From Nocardia carnea (GTDB taxonomy: Bacteria > Actinomycetota > Actinomycetes > Mycobacteriales > Mycobacteriaceae), in NCBI RefSeq assembly GCF_029868855.1, contig NZ_JARWOV010000108.1, forward strand, positions 1 to 64,000: a DNA stretch of 64,000 nt, read 5' to 3'. Within the stretch, counting starts at the first letter, position 1; every line of letters begins with the position of its first letter. Both the position numbers and the translations under genes were made by a program. The notes below the pieces were generated by a model, which saw only the letters and a program-made list of their open reading frames with translations, searched no databases and was not told the origin of the DNA. Shown here piece after piece: positions 1 through 9,210 of the stretch.

Positions 1-134
1 GGGGTGGGGGGTGGGGGGGGGGGGGGGGGGGGCTGTTTTTTTGGTGTGGTTTCTGTTCGGGCGTTTTTTTGGGGTTCTTTTTTTTTGGGGTTTGTTTTTG
101 TTTTTATCGGCTGGGGGGGGGGGGGGGGGGGGGC
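1..134. repeat. G/T homopolymer low-complexity stretch
   Basis: Almost only G and T, with runs of about 20 G and of 7-9 T, ending in a G run followed by a C run. The composition is unlike anything else in the window and holds no credible gene. It most resembles low-quality sequence at a contig edge, where two-colour chemistry yields false G runs, rather than real chromosome. Normal sequence resumes at about 135-150. The remaining bases up to nadB show no recognisable nadA end. Confidence 0.75.
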
Positions 135-322
135 CGGCCCCCCCCGCCGATCACCGCGCCGATTCGCGGGGCGGATCGGCCCGTCGGGTACGCGAGCGCC
201 CCCGGCCCCCCGGTCCGGACCGGGAAGCACGAGCACTCTGTCGGCGCGCGAGTCCGCCCGGCAGGTCCGGATACCCGCCGGGCGAGCGACCTGCCGGTGA
301 CCGGTAGGTAGTGGAGGACACG

Positions 323-2224
323 ATGATGGGTGAACGATGGAACCCCGCGTGGGAAGAACGCGCGGATCTCGTGGTCATCGGCGGCGGAGTCGCCGGATTG
401 ACGGCGGCCCGCGCCGCATCGCGCCGCGGGCTGCGAGTACTGATCCTGAGCAAAGGCGGCCCCAGTGATACCGCCACCCAATACGCGCAGGGCGGTATCG
501 CGGTGGTCGCGCCGCAGGGCGATTCGGTGGACTCCCATGTCGCCGACACCCTCGCCGCGGGCGGCGGACTGTGCGACCCGGCCGCGGTGCGATCCATCGT
601 GGAAGCAGGACCCGACGCGGTGGCCGCGCTCACCGATCTCGGTGCGGTGTTCGATCTCGGCCGCGACGGCCAGATCTCGCGGACCCGCGAAGGCGGGCAC
701 AGCACACGCCGAATCATCCACGCCGGCGGCGACGCGACGGGCGCGGAAGTGCAGCGGGCGCTGTCGGAGGCGGGGCTGCCCGTGCTCTTCGGGACAGCCG
801 TACTGGACGTAGCCACCGACGAGTCCGGTGTCCAGGGGGTCGTCGCCGTCTCCGGCCGGGGCATCGGTGTCGTGCATGCCCCGGCGGTACTGCTCGCCAC
901 CGGCGGCCTCGGGCAGTTGTACGCGTTGAGCACCAACCCCGCCGGAGCCACCGCGGACGGGGTCGCGCTGGCGCTGTGGGCGGGAGCGGCGGTGGCCGAT
1001 CTCGAATTCGTGCAGTTCCACCCCACGGTGCTGTACTCACCCGACGGATTCGGCAGGCAGCCGCTGATCAGCGAGGCGGTGCGCGGGGAGGGAGCGGTCC
1101 TGGTCGATTCCCGTGGTGATTCGGTGACCGCCGGCGTCCACCCGCGCGGTGATCTGGCGCCCCGGGACGTGGTGTCGCGGGCGATCGCCGCGCGACTGCG
1201 GGAGCTGGGCGAGGATCACGTCTACCTCGACGCCCGCGCTGTCCCCGATTTCGCCGCCCGGTTCCCGACGATCACCACCTCCTGCCGGGTCGCCGGGATC
1301 GACCCCCGTCGCGACCTGATCCCGGTGGCGCCCGCCGCGCACTATCAGTGCGGGGGAGTGGTCACCGACCTGCACGGCCGCACCGGGGTACCCGGGTTGT
1401 ACGCGGCCGGGGAGGTCGCGCGCACCGGGTTGCACGGCGCGAACCGGCTCGCCTCCAACAGTCTGCTCGAAGGTTTGGTGATGGGTGAACGTGCCGGCCT
1501 GGCGGCGCTCGAGCGGCTGGGCGAGCCGGCGCTGGTGTCCGGCCGGTCGGTGGCGGATCGTCCCGCGCTGCCGCGGGCGCTGGTCCAGCGGACGATGACC
1601 GACCACGCGTCGGTGGTGCGCGACGGGCAAGGTCTCGCACAGGCCGCGGCGATCCTCGAAACCGCCGTCGGCCGGGATGCGCAGCTGCGCGGCGAAACAG
1701 CCGAAGGGGAATCTCCGGCCATCGTGCCGATGTCTCCGGAGACCTTGCCGACCTCGATACCCGGTCGCATGCCTACCGGCCCGGCAGAGCTGATCGCGCG
1801 CTTCGAAGATTCCGCCCTCACGGTCACGGCTCGTGCCGTCCTGCTGGCGGCCGCGGCGCGTACCGAAAGTCGTGGCTGTCATACCCGCGCCGAACGTCCC
1901 TTGCCGCAGGAAGGTCCGGCCGAGACCATGGTGATACGCCTGGACGGTTCGGGCGTCCCGTACCCGGCCGCAGCCGCCATCGGGTCGCCGGATGTTGTCG
2001 GGCACGGACTGGGCATACCCGCCCACGCCGGTGGCCGTGCCGCCGCACCGATCGCCCCTCGCCGCCGAATGCCCGATGGTCCAGGGCAGTGGCCCAACGG
2101 TGCCGGGGAACTGGGTGCTGCCGCCGGTGCCATGAATATCCAAGGTCGGCCCGGTGCATCGGCCGACGACGGGATTCCCGCGCCTGCTACTGCGGGGACA
2201 GGCTCATCGGACGCGCCATCGTGA
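323..2224 (+). CDS. nadB: L-aspartate oxidase NadB with C-terminal extension
   Basis: FAD enzyme that oxidises L-aspartate to iminoaspartate, the first step of de novo NAD synthesis with NadA. The N-terminal dinucleotide-binding motif VVIGGGVAGL (about residues 17-26) and the conserved HGANRLASNSLLE block (about 371-383) are clear. I start at ATG 323 because GGAG at 313-316 is well spaced from it; GTG 311 lies inside that ribosome site. At 633 residues it is roughly 100 longer than usual: after the normal family end (ESRGCHTRAERP) comes a Gly/Pro/Ala-rich tail of about 95 residues with no visible domain. nadC follows 109 bases downstream and probably shares the transcript; nadA is not in view. 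Confidence 0.93.
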   Translation: MMGERWNPAWEERADLVVIGGGVAGLTAARAASRRGLRVLILSKGGPSDTATQYAQGGIAVVAPQGDSVDSHVADTLAAGGGLCDPAAVRSIVEAGPDAVAALTDLGAVFDLGRDGQISRTREGGHSTRRIIHAGGDATGAEVQRALSEAGLPVLFGTAVLDVATDESGVQGVVAVSGRGIGVVHAPAVLLATGGLGQLYALSTNPAGATADGVALALWAGAAVADLEFVQFHPTVLYSPDGFGRQPLISEAVRGEGAVLVDSRGDSVTAGVHPRGDLAPRDVVSRAIAARLRELGEDHVYLDARAVPDFAARFPTITTSCRVAGIDPRRDLIPVAPAAHYQCGGVVTDLHGRTGVPGLYAAGEVARTGLHGANRLASNSLLEGLVMGERAGLAALERLGEPALVSGRSVADRPALPRALVQRTMTDHASVVRDGQGLAQAAAILETAVGRDAQLRGETAEGESPAIVPMSPETLPTSIPGRMPTGPAELIARFEDSALTVTARAVLLAAAARTESRGCHTRAERPLPQEGPAETMVIRLDGSGVPYPAAAAIGSPDVVGHGLGIPAHAGGRAAAPIAPRRRMPDGPGQWPNGAGELGAAAGAMNIQGRPGASADDGIPAPATAGTGSSDAPS

Positions 2225-2333
2225 TCGGCTCGCCCGGGAGCTGGGACCGTACCTGCTGCGTTCGGTTCCCGCGCCCGCCCCGCAGCCCGGATTGCGCCGC
2301 GCCGAACGCGAAGACGGAAAAGAGGAGTACAGA

Positions 2334-3194
2334 ATGACTTTGGACACCGGGCTGGACCCCGACGCGCTCCGCGGTCTGATCCGCACCGCGCTCGACGAGG
2401 ATCTGCGCTACGGCCCCGATATCACCACCGTCGCCACCGTTCCCGCCGAAGCCGTGGTGAAGGCCGCGGTCGTCGCGCGTCAGCCGGGGACCGTGGCCGG
2501 TATCGATATCGGCCTGCTCGTCCTCGACGAGGTGATCGGCGCCGAAGGCTACGAAATCACCGAACGAGTCCCCGACGGAACCCGTATCGCGGCCGGCGAT
2601 ACCGTGCTCGGTCTCGTCGCACCGACCCGCGGCCTGCTCACCGCCGAGCGCACCATGCTCAACCTGCTCTGCCACCTGTCCGGTATCGCCACCGCGACCG
2701 CCGCCTGGGTGGATGCCGTGACCGGGACGAACTGCCGGATCCGGGACAGCCGCAAAACCCTGCCCGGTCTGCGCGCCCTGCAGAAGTACGCGGTCCGCGC
2801 CGGCGGCGGCGTCAACCACCGCATGGGTCTGGGTGATGCGGCGCTGATCAAGGACAACCATGTTGTCGCCGCGGGGTCGGTGGTGAACGCTCTGCGCGCC
2901 GTCCGCGCCGCGGCCCCCGATATCGACTGCGAGGTGGAGGTCGACAACCTCGACCAGCTCGACGCGGTCCTGGCAGAGAACGTCCAGCTGGTTCTGCTGG
3001 ACAATTTCCCGCTCTGGCAGACCCAGGCCGCCGTCCAGCGCCGCAACGCGGCCGCCCCCGAGACGAAACTCGAATCCTCCGGCGGGCTCACCCTGGACAT
3101 GGCCGCGGACTACGCCCGTACCGGCGTCGACTACCTCGCCGTGGGCGCCCTGACCCACTCCGTCCGGGTACTCGACCTGGGCCTCGATATGTAG
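2334..3194 (+). CDS. nadC: nicotinate-nucleotide pyrophosphorylase (quinolinate phosphoribosyltransferase)
   Basis: Converts quinolinate and PRPP to nicotinate mononucleotide, CO2 and pyrophosphate, completing the NadB-NadA-NadC route in the cytoplasm. The substrate-binding block RDSRKTLPGLRALQKYAV with GGGVNHRMGL (about residues 135-165), the catalytic-core LLDNF and the ESSGG phosphate motif are present. The 286-residue length is normal. ATG 2334 is chosen because GAGGAG lies just upstream; the open frame extends further 5' but overlaps the nadB tail and does not look like NadC. Confidence 0.95.
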   Translation: MTLDTGLDPDALRGLIRTALDEDLRYGPDITTVATVPAEAVVKAAVVARQPGTVAGIDIGLLVLDEVIGAEGYEITERVPDGTRIAAGDTVLGLVAPTRGLLTAERTMLNLLCHLSGIATATAAWVDAVTGTNCRIRDSRKTLPGLRALQKYAVRAGGGVNHRMGLGDAALIKDNHVVAAGSVVNALRAVRAAAPDIDCEVEVDNLDQLDAVLAENVQLVLLDNFPLWQTQAAVQRRNAAAPETKLESSGGLTLDMAADYARTGVDYLAVGALTHSVRVLDLGLDM

Positions 3195-3283
3195 CTGCGA
3201 CGGCGGGACCCGTTGTACGGGCCGGAACATTTGCCGGGCCGAGACGGTTGCTCGTGACGACACCTGCCGAAGCGAGGAATGCC

Positions 3284-4147
3284 ATGCCGAAACCTGCGGA
3301 CGAGGCCTATCACTGGAACGGCGAACAACTGGATCTGGAGCTGTACCTGTCGCGGATCGGGTACATGGGTCCGCGGATACCCACCCTGGGTGTATTGCGG
3401 GCGCTGGTCGGTGCCCATACGACTTCCATCCCGTTCGAGAATTTGGAGGCGGTGCTGGGCCGGCCGGTGCCGCTGGACCTGGAGACCTTGCAGGACAAGC
3501 TGTTACGGCAGCGGCGCGGTGGCTACTGCTACGAGAACGTCACTGTTTTCGCGGCGGTGCTGGAGCGGCTGGGGTTCGGGGTGACCGCACTGGCCGGACG
3601 GGTCACGATGGGAGCGGGCGGGTTACGGCCGGCCACCCATGCGCTGCTGCGGGTCACCACCACCGACGACGACCGGATATGGCTCGTCGACGTCGGGTTC
3701 GGCGCGGGTCCGGCCGAACCCTATGCGCTCGTCGACAGCCCGGCGGAGATCACACTCGGGGAATGGCGGTTCCGGCTCGCACGGGAATTCGGCGAGCTGG
3801 AGACCGAACAGTGGGTGCTCCATCAGTTCGCGAGGGACGGGTGGGTGGACCGCTACACCTTCACCCTGGCACCGCAGTATCGGGTGGATTACGAGGTCGG
3901 CAATCATTTCGTGGCCACCTCGCCGCGGTCGCCGTTCACCCGGCGGCCGTTCGTGCAGCGCTTCCACCCCGACGCCCACCACATCCTCGACGGCCGCGTC
4001 CTGACCACCGAACATCCCGACGGTTCCAGCCGGACACGGGAACTGGAACTCGCGGAACTGCCGGAAACGCTGGCGAAAGTATTCGATATCGAACTCGCGG
4101 ACGAGGACGCCGCGGCGTTGCTTTCCGCGCCGTGGGTTTCCGCCTGA
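3284..4147 (+). CDS. nat: arylamine N-acetyltransferase
   Basis: Transfers acetyl or other acyl groups from CoA to arylamines and hydrazines. The cysteine-protease-like triad is visible: Cys82 in RGGYCYENV, His119 in THALLRV and Asp136 in VDVGFG, with spacing typical of the family. ATG 3284 has GAGGA five bases upstream and gives 287 residues, the usual size; a 12-codon longer reading from 3248 is less likely. In mycobacteria NAT sits with cholesterol catabolism genes; here it stands alone after nadC, so its physiological substrate cannot be inferred from context. Confidence 0.92.
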   Translation: MPKPADEAYHWNGEQLDLELYLSRIGYMGPRIPTLGVLRALVGAHTTSIPFENLEAVLGRPVPLDLETLQDKLLRQRRGGYCYENVTVFAAVLERLGFGVTALAGRVTMGAGGLRPATHALLRVTTTDDDRIWLVDVGFGAGPAEPYALVDSPAEITLGEWRFRLAREFGELETEQWVLHQFARDGWVDRYTFTLAPQYRVDYEVGNHFVATSPRSPFTRRPFVQRFHPDAHHILDGRVLTTEHPDGSSRTRELELAELPETLAKVFDIELADEDAAALLSAPWVSA

Positions 4148-4228
4148 CTGTCGACTTCGCGTACCGGCCGGTCAGCGACCCGTGCTCATTCCACGCCGAT
4201 TTGTCTGTCGATACGCCGCGGAACCGGC

Positions 4229-4860
4229 TCAGGTGAATATCTCGTCGAGAGCCGTCGCCGTGAGAACCCGAGTCGTCCACGCGCGGACTTGAGTGAGATC
4301 TGCCGACCGGACGCGGTCGACCGTGGCCGTCGGCAGCCGGGCCGAACTCGGCTGTCATCAGTTCGATCAGCGCCTCGGCACGTCCGCGTGCCTCACCGCG
4401 TGCTTCGATGATTTCTGCTGTGGTCACGATCGCCTCCTTCGCTCGCGGGCCGAGCCGCTCGAAAACCGCAGCCACGTCGGCCTCGGGGGTTTCGCTGACC
4501 GTCATGAGGTAGTTCAGCAGGGTCAGGTAGTCGCCGAGGGGATCCGGGCCGGATTTCAATACGTGTAGGTCGTCGAGCCAGTCCCGCATATCGTGCCCCA
4601 ATGCTGGGTTCTCGGGTGCGATGCGCTGCAGGACCAGCAGCACCCTGGCCGCGGGCGTGAGGTCACGTTCGCGCAGGGCGGCGGGGTCGAGTGCGGCGAT
4701 GTCGTCGAGCAGGAACCGGAACCGGGGCCGGTACGGGCCGAGGGCTTCGCGGGCGGCGTCGTCGAGGTCGAGCAGGTCGGACAGTTCGGTGGGTGCCGAC
4801 CATGCTCTGCCCTCGGCGGTGTTGTGCACGACCAGCGGGATGATGGCGGGCGAGGTGGCA
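4229..4860 (-). pseudogene. remnant of Rpn/YhgA-like recombination-promoting nuclease
   Basis: The minus strand encodes a stretch resembling the C-terminal half of YhgA-like (Transposase_31/Rpn) PD-(D/E)XK proteins: PAIIPLVVHN, then WSAPTELSDLLDL, YRPRFRFLLDDI, and a charged helix GEARGRAEALIELM. The N-terminal nuclease half is absent: upstream codons do not resemble the family and run into the divergent MarR gene. Near 4336-4341 the reading frame breaks. Shifting by one base gives a family-like end, LPTATVDRVRSADL to ALDEIFT, stopping at TGA 4231-4229, whereas the unshifted frame runs into NAT in nonsense sequence. This is a 5'-truncated, frameshifted relic. A sequencing error could explain the shift but not the missing 5' half. 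Confidence 0.72.
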
Positions 4861-4910
4861 GGAGCTCGAGTTTGTGGGTCCTGCCAACGGCCGGTTGCTA
4901 CATTGCCGGT

Positions 4911-5375
4911 ATGGAAGCCGCGCACCAGGGGGCCGCGAGCAGGCTGCGTAGTCTGCCGACGCGACTGATCAATCAAACCGCGCTACTCGCCGACCGGGCG
5001 ACCGAACAGGCGATGGCCGGTACGGGGTCGCGCCGATATCACTATGCGGTGCTGACCACACTGCGCGAAGGTGGTGCCACCAGCCAGGCGGAGCTCGGGC
5101 GCCGGACCGGAATCGATCGCAGCGATATAGTCGCCGTCCTGAACGACCTGGTGGCGAGGGGCTTCGTGGAACGCGCCACCGATCCTGATGATCGGCGACG
5201 CAATATCGTGAGCTTGGCCGATCCCGGCCGGGAACATCTTCGCGAGCTGGACCGCAGACTGGATCTCGCTCAGAAAGACCTGCTCGCCGCCCTGTCGGCC
5301 ACGGAACGCCGCACTCTGGTCACCTTGCTCGGCCGGATTCTCGACGATCACGCGACCCGGCGGGCCGGGAAGTAG
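4911..5375 (+). CDS. MarR-family transcriptional regulator
   Basis: A 154-residue winged-helix repressor-type protein. The central region (YHYAVLTTLREGGATSQAEL, then GIDRSDIVAVLNDL, then the wing DPDDRRRNIVSL) is the MarR DNA-binding core, and the helices on either side form the dimer interface. ATG 4911 is the natural start because the frame further 5' is antisense to the nuclease relic. No Shine-Dalgarno is evident and a TACATT hexamer lies at 4899-4904, so the mRNA may be leaderless. Its target is unknown: the convergent GNAT gene 19 bases downstream is on the opposite strand, and no divergent partner survives. Confidence 0.85.
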   Translation: MEAAHQGAASRLRSLPTRLINQTALLADRATEQAMAGTGSRRYHYAVLTTLREGGATSQAELGRRTGIDRSDIVAVLNDLVARGFVERATDPDDRRRNIVSLADPGREHLRELDRRLDLAQKDLLAALSATERRTLVTLLGRILDDHATRRAGK

Positions 5376-5394
5376 CCCGGTCGGCCGCGGCCGG

Positions 5395-6033
5395 TCAGCA
5401 GCTGCGGACCATCGTCTGCTGGTGAACCCGTTTGCCCTGGTAACGCACCCCTGGTACCGGTGGTGTCGATCCGTGCGGGGCGAAACCCATACGTTCGAAG
5501 AACCGGACCGCCCGGGTGTTCTCGACCAGTGTCTGCAGATAACACCCGGGTGAACCCACCGCCCGGAGCCGCTCGAACCATTGTTCCATCAGCCCGTCCG
5601 CGGCACCGGTGCCGCGCGCCTCGGGCACGACGTTGATGTGCAGATGAGACGGCCAGCGCGGATCGTGGATCTCCCCGGCCGCCGGTGCCCGGCGCAGCGC
5701 CGAGCTCGCGGCGTCGAATGCACTGCGGGCGAAGAACAGAGCCGGCCCGCGGCGCAGGATCAGGCGGTGTGCCTTGACGGCCTCCGCGATTCGCCGGTCC
5801 TCGCTCGGGAAAGCATCCGTGTCCACACAGCCGGTGAGGTAACCGAGTAGTTCGCTATCGGATTCGGCCAGGAACAACGATTCGGGTTCGTGATCCATAT
5901 AGGGCTCGAGGTATATCTGTGCCTCGGATTCCGGATGTCCCCAGAGGGATTCGGTCGGCGAACCCTGCCCTGCTCGCACCGCCAGCTTCCGCAATGCCGG
6001 TCGATCCTGCTCCTGGAACGTTCGGATTCGCAT
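5395..6033 (-). CDS. GNAT-family N-acetyltransferase
   Basis: 212 residues. The acetyl-CoA-binding motif A is recognisable as HINVVPEARGTGAADGLMEQW (about residues 131-151), followed by the motif B pattern LVENTRAVRFFERMGF. The N-terminal half has the substrate-side helices (LRKLAVRAGQG, ESLFLAESDSELLGYLTG). The acceptor cannot be deduced. It ends 19 bases from the convergent MarR gene and starts 34 bases after the stop of the next minus-strand gene, so the two may be cotranscribed. Confidence 0.85.
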   Translation of the reverse strand: MRIRTFQEQDRPALRKLAVRAGQGSPTESLWGHPESEAQIYLEPYMDHEPESLFLAESDSELLGYLTGCVDTDAFPSEDRRIAEAVKAHRLILRRGPALFFARSAFDAASSALRRAPAAGEIHDPRWPSHLHINVVPEARGTGAADGLMEQWFERLRAVGSPGCYLQTLVENTRAVRFFERMGFAPHGSTPPVPGVRYQGKRVHQQTMVRSC

Positions 6034-6067
6034 GGCGGCAATCTATCCCGGAGCTCCGTGACACCGG

Positions 6068-7246
6068 TCAGGCGGTGAGTTCCCTTTCCAGGGGAGTGCG
6101 GAAGCGGGGAATCGGACGCAGCTCGCCGAACCAGCCGGCTGCGCGCTCGGCCTCGGCCGCGACCAGGGCGCGGGCATCGGTGCCGATATCCTGCAGCAGC
6201 CGGGTCACGATCTCGCCGTCCTTGCGTTGCGCCCAGCCGCCGACGATCCGGCCGTCGAACCAGATACTCGGCCCGATATTGCCGTTGCGATCGAACAGTT
6301 GATCTTTGTGTGCGCCCAGATACCAGTCGCGGGATTGCCAGCCCATCGGTGTGGGGTCCAGTGCGGGCAGCAGGGCGGCCCAGGATTGCGGGGCGGGGAC
6401 GGTGTCGAGATCGTCGGCGAGCAGCAGCCCGGTGGTGCCCTCGAGATCGACCTCCACCGTGTCGAGCCGGGCCACGGTTTTGCGGACCTGGCCCAGAGTC
6501 CAGCCCGTCCACCACTTGATATCGCCGATCGGGGCCGGGCCGAACGTGCGCAGCCACCGGCGTACCAGCTCGGTGCGCGCTTCGTCGGCGTCCATTTCGT
6601 CGATCGGCCCGGGCAGCCAGGATTCGGCCGGCGCCCACGCGTACTGGCTGCTGGACCAGCTGCCACCCGGCCGGGCGCGGACGATCCGGCCCTCGGTGCC
6701 GAGCAGTACCAGCACCCAGGTGGTGATGGAGGTCGGTCTGGAATACGACTTCTCCGGGTTCGTATTGATCTGGGTGCGTAGCGCGGGTACGTCCTTGCTC
6801 AGCTGGGCACCGGTGGCGCTGCCTCGGGCCAGGAGCGCGCGATGGGTGTCGTCGGCGACGGCGGCCAGCCAGGCCTCCGGATCGCCGTCGCCGATACCCG
6901 CGTCCGCCAGGTACTTCGCGTAGGTGCGGAGTTGCCTGGTTGCCAGGTCGGTGGCGCACGAGGCGTGCAGCACCGGCGCCAGCTCGACCGGTGCCACGAA
7001 CATGGTGCGCCGCATCGCGAGCATCCGCAGCAGCGAGCGGTCGTCGTACAGTGCGCGCTCCACCTGCGCGGGGCCGATCGCCGTGCCCCGCGCGGCCACC
7101 GAGAGGTGCACGGTGGCCGGATCGGTCGCGTGCAGTACCACCAGGGAGCGCGCGATCTCGGCGACGTCGCCGCTGTGATGTTCGGCCGCCAGCCGATGCC
7201 GGATTCCGAGCCGCGCGCGCCGCTGCTCCGTAGTGAAGGCGTACAT
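6068..7246 (-). CDS. winged-helix DNA-binding domain protein (HTH_42/AlkX-like)
   Basis: 392 residues of the winged-helix family represented by YcaQ/AlkX-like DNA glycosylases and many actinobacterial proteins. Visible signatures are LHATDPATVHLSVAARG, RSLLRMLAMRRTMFVAP near the N-terminus, WWTGWTLGQVRKTVARL, and the late block PSIWFDGRIVGGWAQRKDGEI. The start at 7246 (MYAFTTEQ) is preferred over an upstream GTG because it begins the conserved domain. Whether this member is a glycosylase is uncertain; the actinobacterial branch is mostly uncharacterised. Confidence 0.8.
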   Translation of the reverse strand: MYAFTTEQRRARLGIRHRLAAEHHSGDVAEIARSLVVLHATDPATVHLSVAARGTAIGPAQVERALYDDRSLLRMLAMRRTMFVAPVELAPVLHASCATDLATRQLRTYAKYLADAGIGDGDPEAWLAAVADDTHRALLARGSATGAQLSKDVPALRTQINTNPEKSYSRPTSITTWVLVLLGTEGRIVRARPGGSWSSSQYAWAPAESWLPGPIDEMDADEARTELVRRWLRTFGPAPIGDIKWWTGWTLGQVRKTVARLDTVEVDLEGTTGLLLADDLDTVPAPQSWAALLPALDPTPMGWQSRDWYLGAHKDQLFDRNGNIGPSIWFDGRIVGGWAQRKDGEIVTRLLQDIGTDARALVAAEAERAAGWFGELRPIPRFRTPLERELTA

Positions 7247-7406
7247 GACGCGGATGCTAGCGCTGCCCACCGACACCCGCGGCGGCACGCAGCCCGCTGC
7301 GCCGGGGCGCGCGACTGCCCTTCACCGCAGGGACTGCGGCCGCGAATTGCCGACGGGCCCAGCCAGGTTCCCGCTCCCACGCCCTTCGGCGTGGAAATAT
7401 CGAATC

Positions 7407-8381
7407 ATGAGCAGACGCGTACTGAGCTATCTGGCCGGGTTGCTGCTCCCGGCGTTGACGGCGACCCTGTTGGCCGCTGCCCCCGCGGCCGCGACCGGCG
7501 CCTGCTCGGTGCATACGCGCCCGATCGCCATACCGGTCGACGGTGAACAGGCCACCGGCCTGGTGTACGAACCGCGGGGTTGTGTGATCGGCAACGCCCT
7601 GGTGGTGGCCGCGCACGGGCACAAGGGTTCCGCGGCCCAGTACTCCGAGTACCTGATCTCGATCGCGGCCCGCACCGCGACCCCGGTCCTGTCGATGGAT
7701 CTGCGCGGCAGTCCGCAGTGGCCGACGGGCGACTGGAATCTGTGGGCGGGCTGGCGCGATCTGGTGGCCGCGACCCAGTGGTACAAGGGTGTGAATCCCG
7801 GGGTGGCGCGTACCGTGCTGTGGGGTTGGAGCCAGGGCGCTATGACTTCCGGCCTGGCCGCCGCCTACGGCCCCGCCGGTTTGTTCGACTACTGGGTGGA
7901 CACCTTCGGCCCGTCGGATCTGTTCACCCATTTCCAGGGCCCTGCCGCCGACTATCCCGCGTTGCAGGCCCAGATCCAGCGTGATGCCGGCGGGTGCGTC
8001 CCGGCCGTCTGCCCGCTGGCCTACGCCGAACGTTCCCCGGCGCTGCAGGCCGGCCGCATGAACATCCGGCACGCCTTCCTCGTCCACGGCACCGCCGACG
8101 AGGTGGTGCCCTATGCGGCCAGTATGCAGATGCGCGCCGCTCTGATGCTGGCCGGTAAACCGAGCACCATGTACTCCATCGTCAGCGGACGCACCTTGAA
8201 CGGTGTCGTGGAGCCGGGCCGCCACAATGTCGGCCCGGCACTGTTCGAAGCGGGGTGCGTGGTCGAACGACTGCTCCTGGGTACCGAACCCCTCGACGGC
8301 AACCGCGACTTCCTGATCGATGTCGCCGCCGGGGTCGTCGCCGCGCCACCGGCCCCGCCGAACGCCAAATGCGCGGCCTGA
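7407..8381 (+). CDS. secreted alpha/beta hydrolase
   Basis: 324 residues beginning with a clear signal peptide (SRRVLSYLAGLLLPALTATL, Ala-rich cleavage region near residue 31). The mature protein has an alpha/beta-hydrolase core: the oxyanion-side strand VVAAHGHKG, the nucleophile elbow GWSQG (serine at about residue 139) and a late VHGTADEVVP segment that probably supplies the acid. Several cysteines suggest disulfides in an exported enzyme. Substrate unknown. The open frame extends back to 7233, but that part overlaps the divergent gene and lacks a signal sequence, so ATG 7407 is chosen. Confidence 0.82.
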   Translation: MSRRVLSYLAGLLLPALTATLLAAAPAAATGACSVHTRPIAIPVDGEQATGLVYEPRGCVIGNALVVAAHGHKGSAAQYSEYLISIAARTATPVLSMDLRGSPQWPTGDWNLWAGWRDLVAATQWYKGVNPGVARTVLWGWSQGAMTSGLAAAYGPAGLFDYWVDTFGPSDLFTHFQGPAADYPALQAQIQRDAGGCVPAVCPLAYAERSPALQAGRMNIRHAFLVHGTADEVVPYAASMQMRAALMLAGKPSTMYSIVSGRTLNGVVEPGRHNVGPALFEAGCVVERLLLGTEPLDGNRDFLIDVAAGVVAAPPAPPNAKCAA

Positions 8382-8397
8382 CGATTCGAACTGCCGC

Positions 8398-9192
8398 TCA
8401 GACCACCGAGTACCCGCCGTCGACACCGAGCACTTGTCCGGTGATCCACGAATCCGGCCGTGCCAGCGCGACCACCCACTCGGCCACATCGCTGGGGCGG
8501 CCCCGCCGGCCCAGCGGGATCTGCGCGGTTTCCTGCGCCTTCACCTGTTCGGCTTCGGTGACGGATAAACCCATACGGTCCAGTGCTTCGCTCTCGGTCG
8601 GCCCCGGAGCCACCGCGTTCACCCGGATCCCGGCATCGGCCAGTTCCACGGCCCAGCTCCGCGTCAGCTGTTCGACGGCGGCTTTCCCCGCCCCGTAGTG
8701 GCTGATACCGGGCGCCGTCTTGGAGCCGAATGTGCTGGAGATGTTGATCACGGCGCCACCGCGGACACGGAGATACGGCAGCGCGGCCTGGGTCACCAGT
8801 GTCGGTCCGAGAACATTGGTGGACCACATGCGCAGGGCATCGTCCGGATCGATCTCGCCCAGCCGGGCCGCGATACCGAAACCGGCATTGTTGACGACCA
8901 CGTCGAGGCGTCCGTTCCTGTCCAGTGCGGTTCGCACCATGGCTGCGGCATCGTGCGGATCGGAGACGTCACCGACGTGGATGCGTAGCGCCGGGTGCGG
9001 GCGTGCGGTGTGCTCGAGCGCCGGACGTCGCCGGCCGGTCACCACGACATCCATTCCGCGGTCGGCCAGCGCCAGCGCGACGGCGGCCCCGATGCCCGAA
9101 CCACCACCGGTGACGAGGGCAGTACGGCCGGAGAGGTCGCCGTTCGGCGGGGTGTTGGATGAGGAACCCTGTGCGGGGGAATCAATCGCCAT
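8398..9192 (-). CDS. SDR-family NAD(P)-dependent oxidoreductase
   Basis: Classical short-chain dehydrogenase of 264 residues. The cofactor motif is TGGGSGIGAAVA, followed by VVNNAG, the catalytic serine in INISS, the YxxxK motif in SHYGAGKAAVEQL and a C-terminal GVDGGYSVV. It probably oxidises or reduces a small alcohol or ketone; the substrate is unknown. It is divergent from a MerR regulator with a perfect dyad between them, so it is probably that regulator's target. ATG 9192 is chosen over a 13-codon longer reading that would run through the dyad. Confidence 0.9.
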   Translation of the reverse strand: MAIDSPAQGSSSNTPPNGDLSGRTALVTGGGSGIGAAVALALADRGMDVVVTGRRRPALEHTARPHPALRIHVGDVSDPHDAAAMVRTALDRNGRLDVVVNNAGFGIAARLGEIDPDDALRMWSTNVLGPTLVTQAALPYLRVRGGAVINISSTFGSKTAPGISHYGAGKAAVEQLTRSWAVELADAGIRVNAVAPGPTESEALDRMGLSVTEAEQVKAQETAQIPLGRRGRPSDVAEWVVALARPDSWITGQVLGVDGGYSVV

Positions 9193-9210
9193 GGCACCGA
9201 CGCTAAACAA

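Noticed and set aside
104-1026. Long minus-strand frames opposite nadB
   Set aside because: They mirror GC-driven codon bias, have no motifs and overlap a clear NadB.
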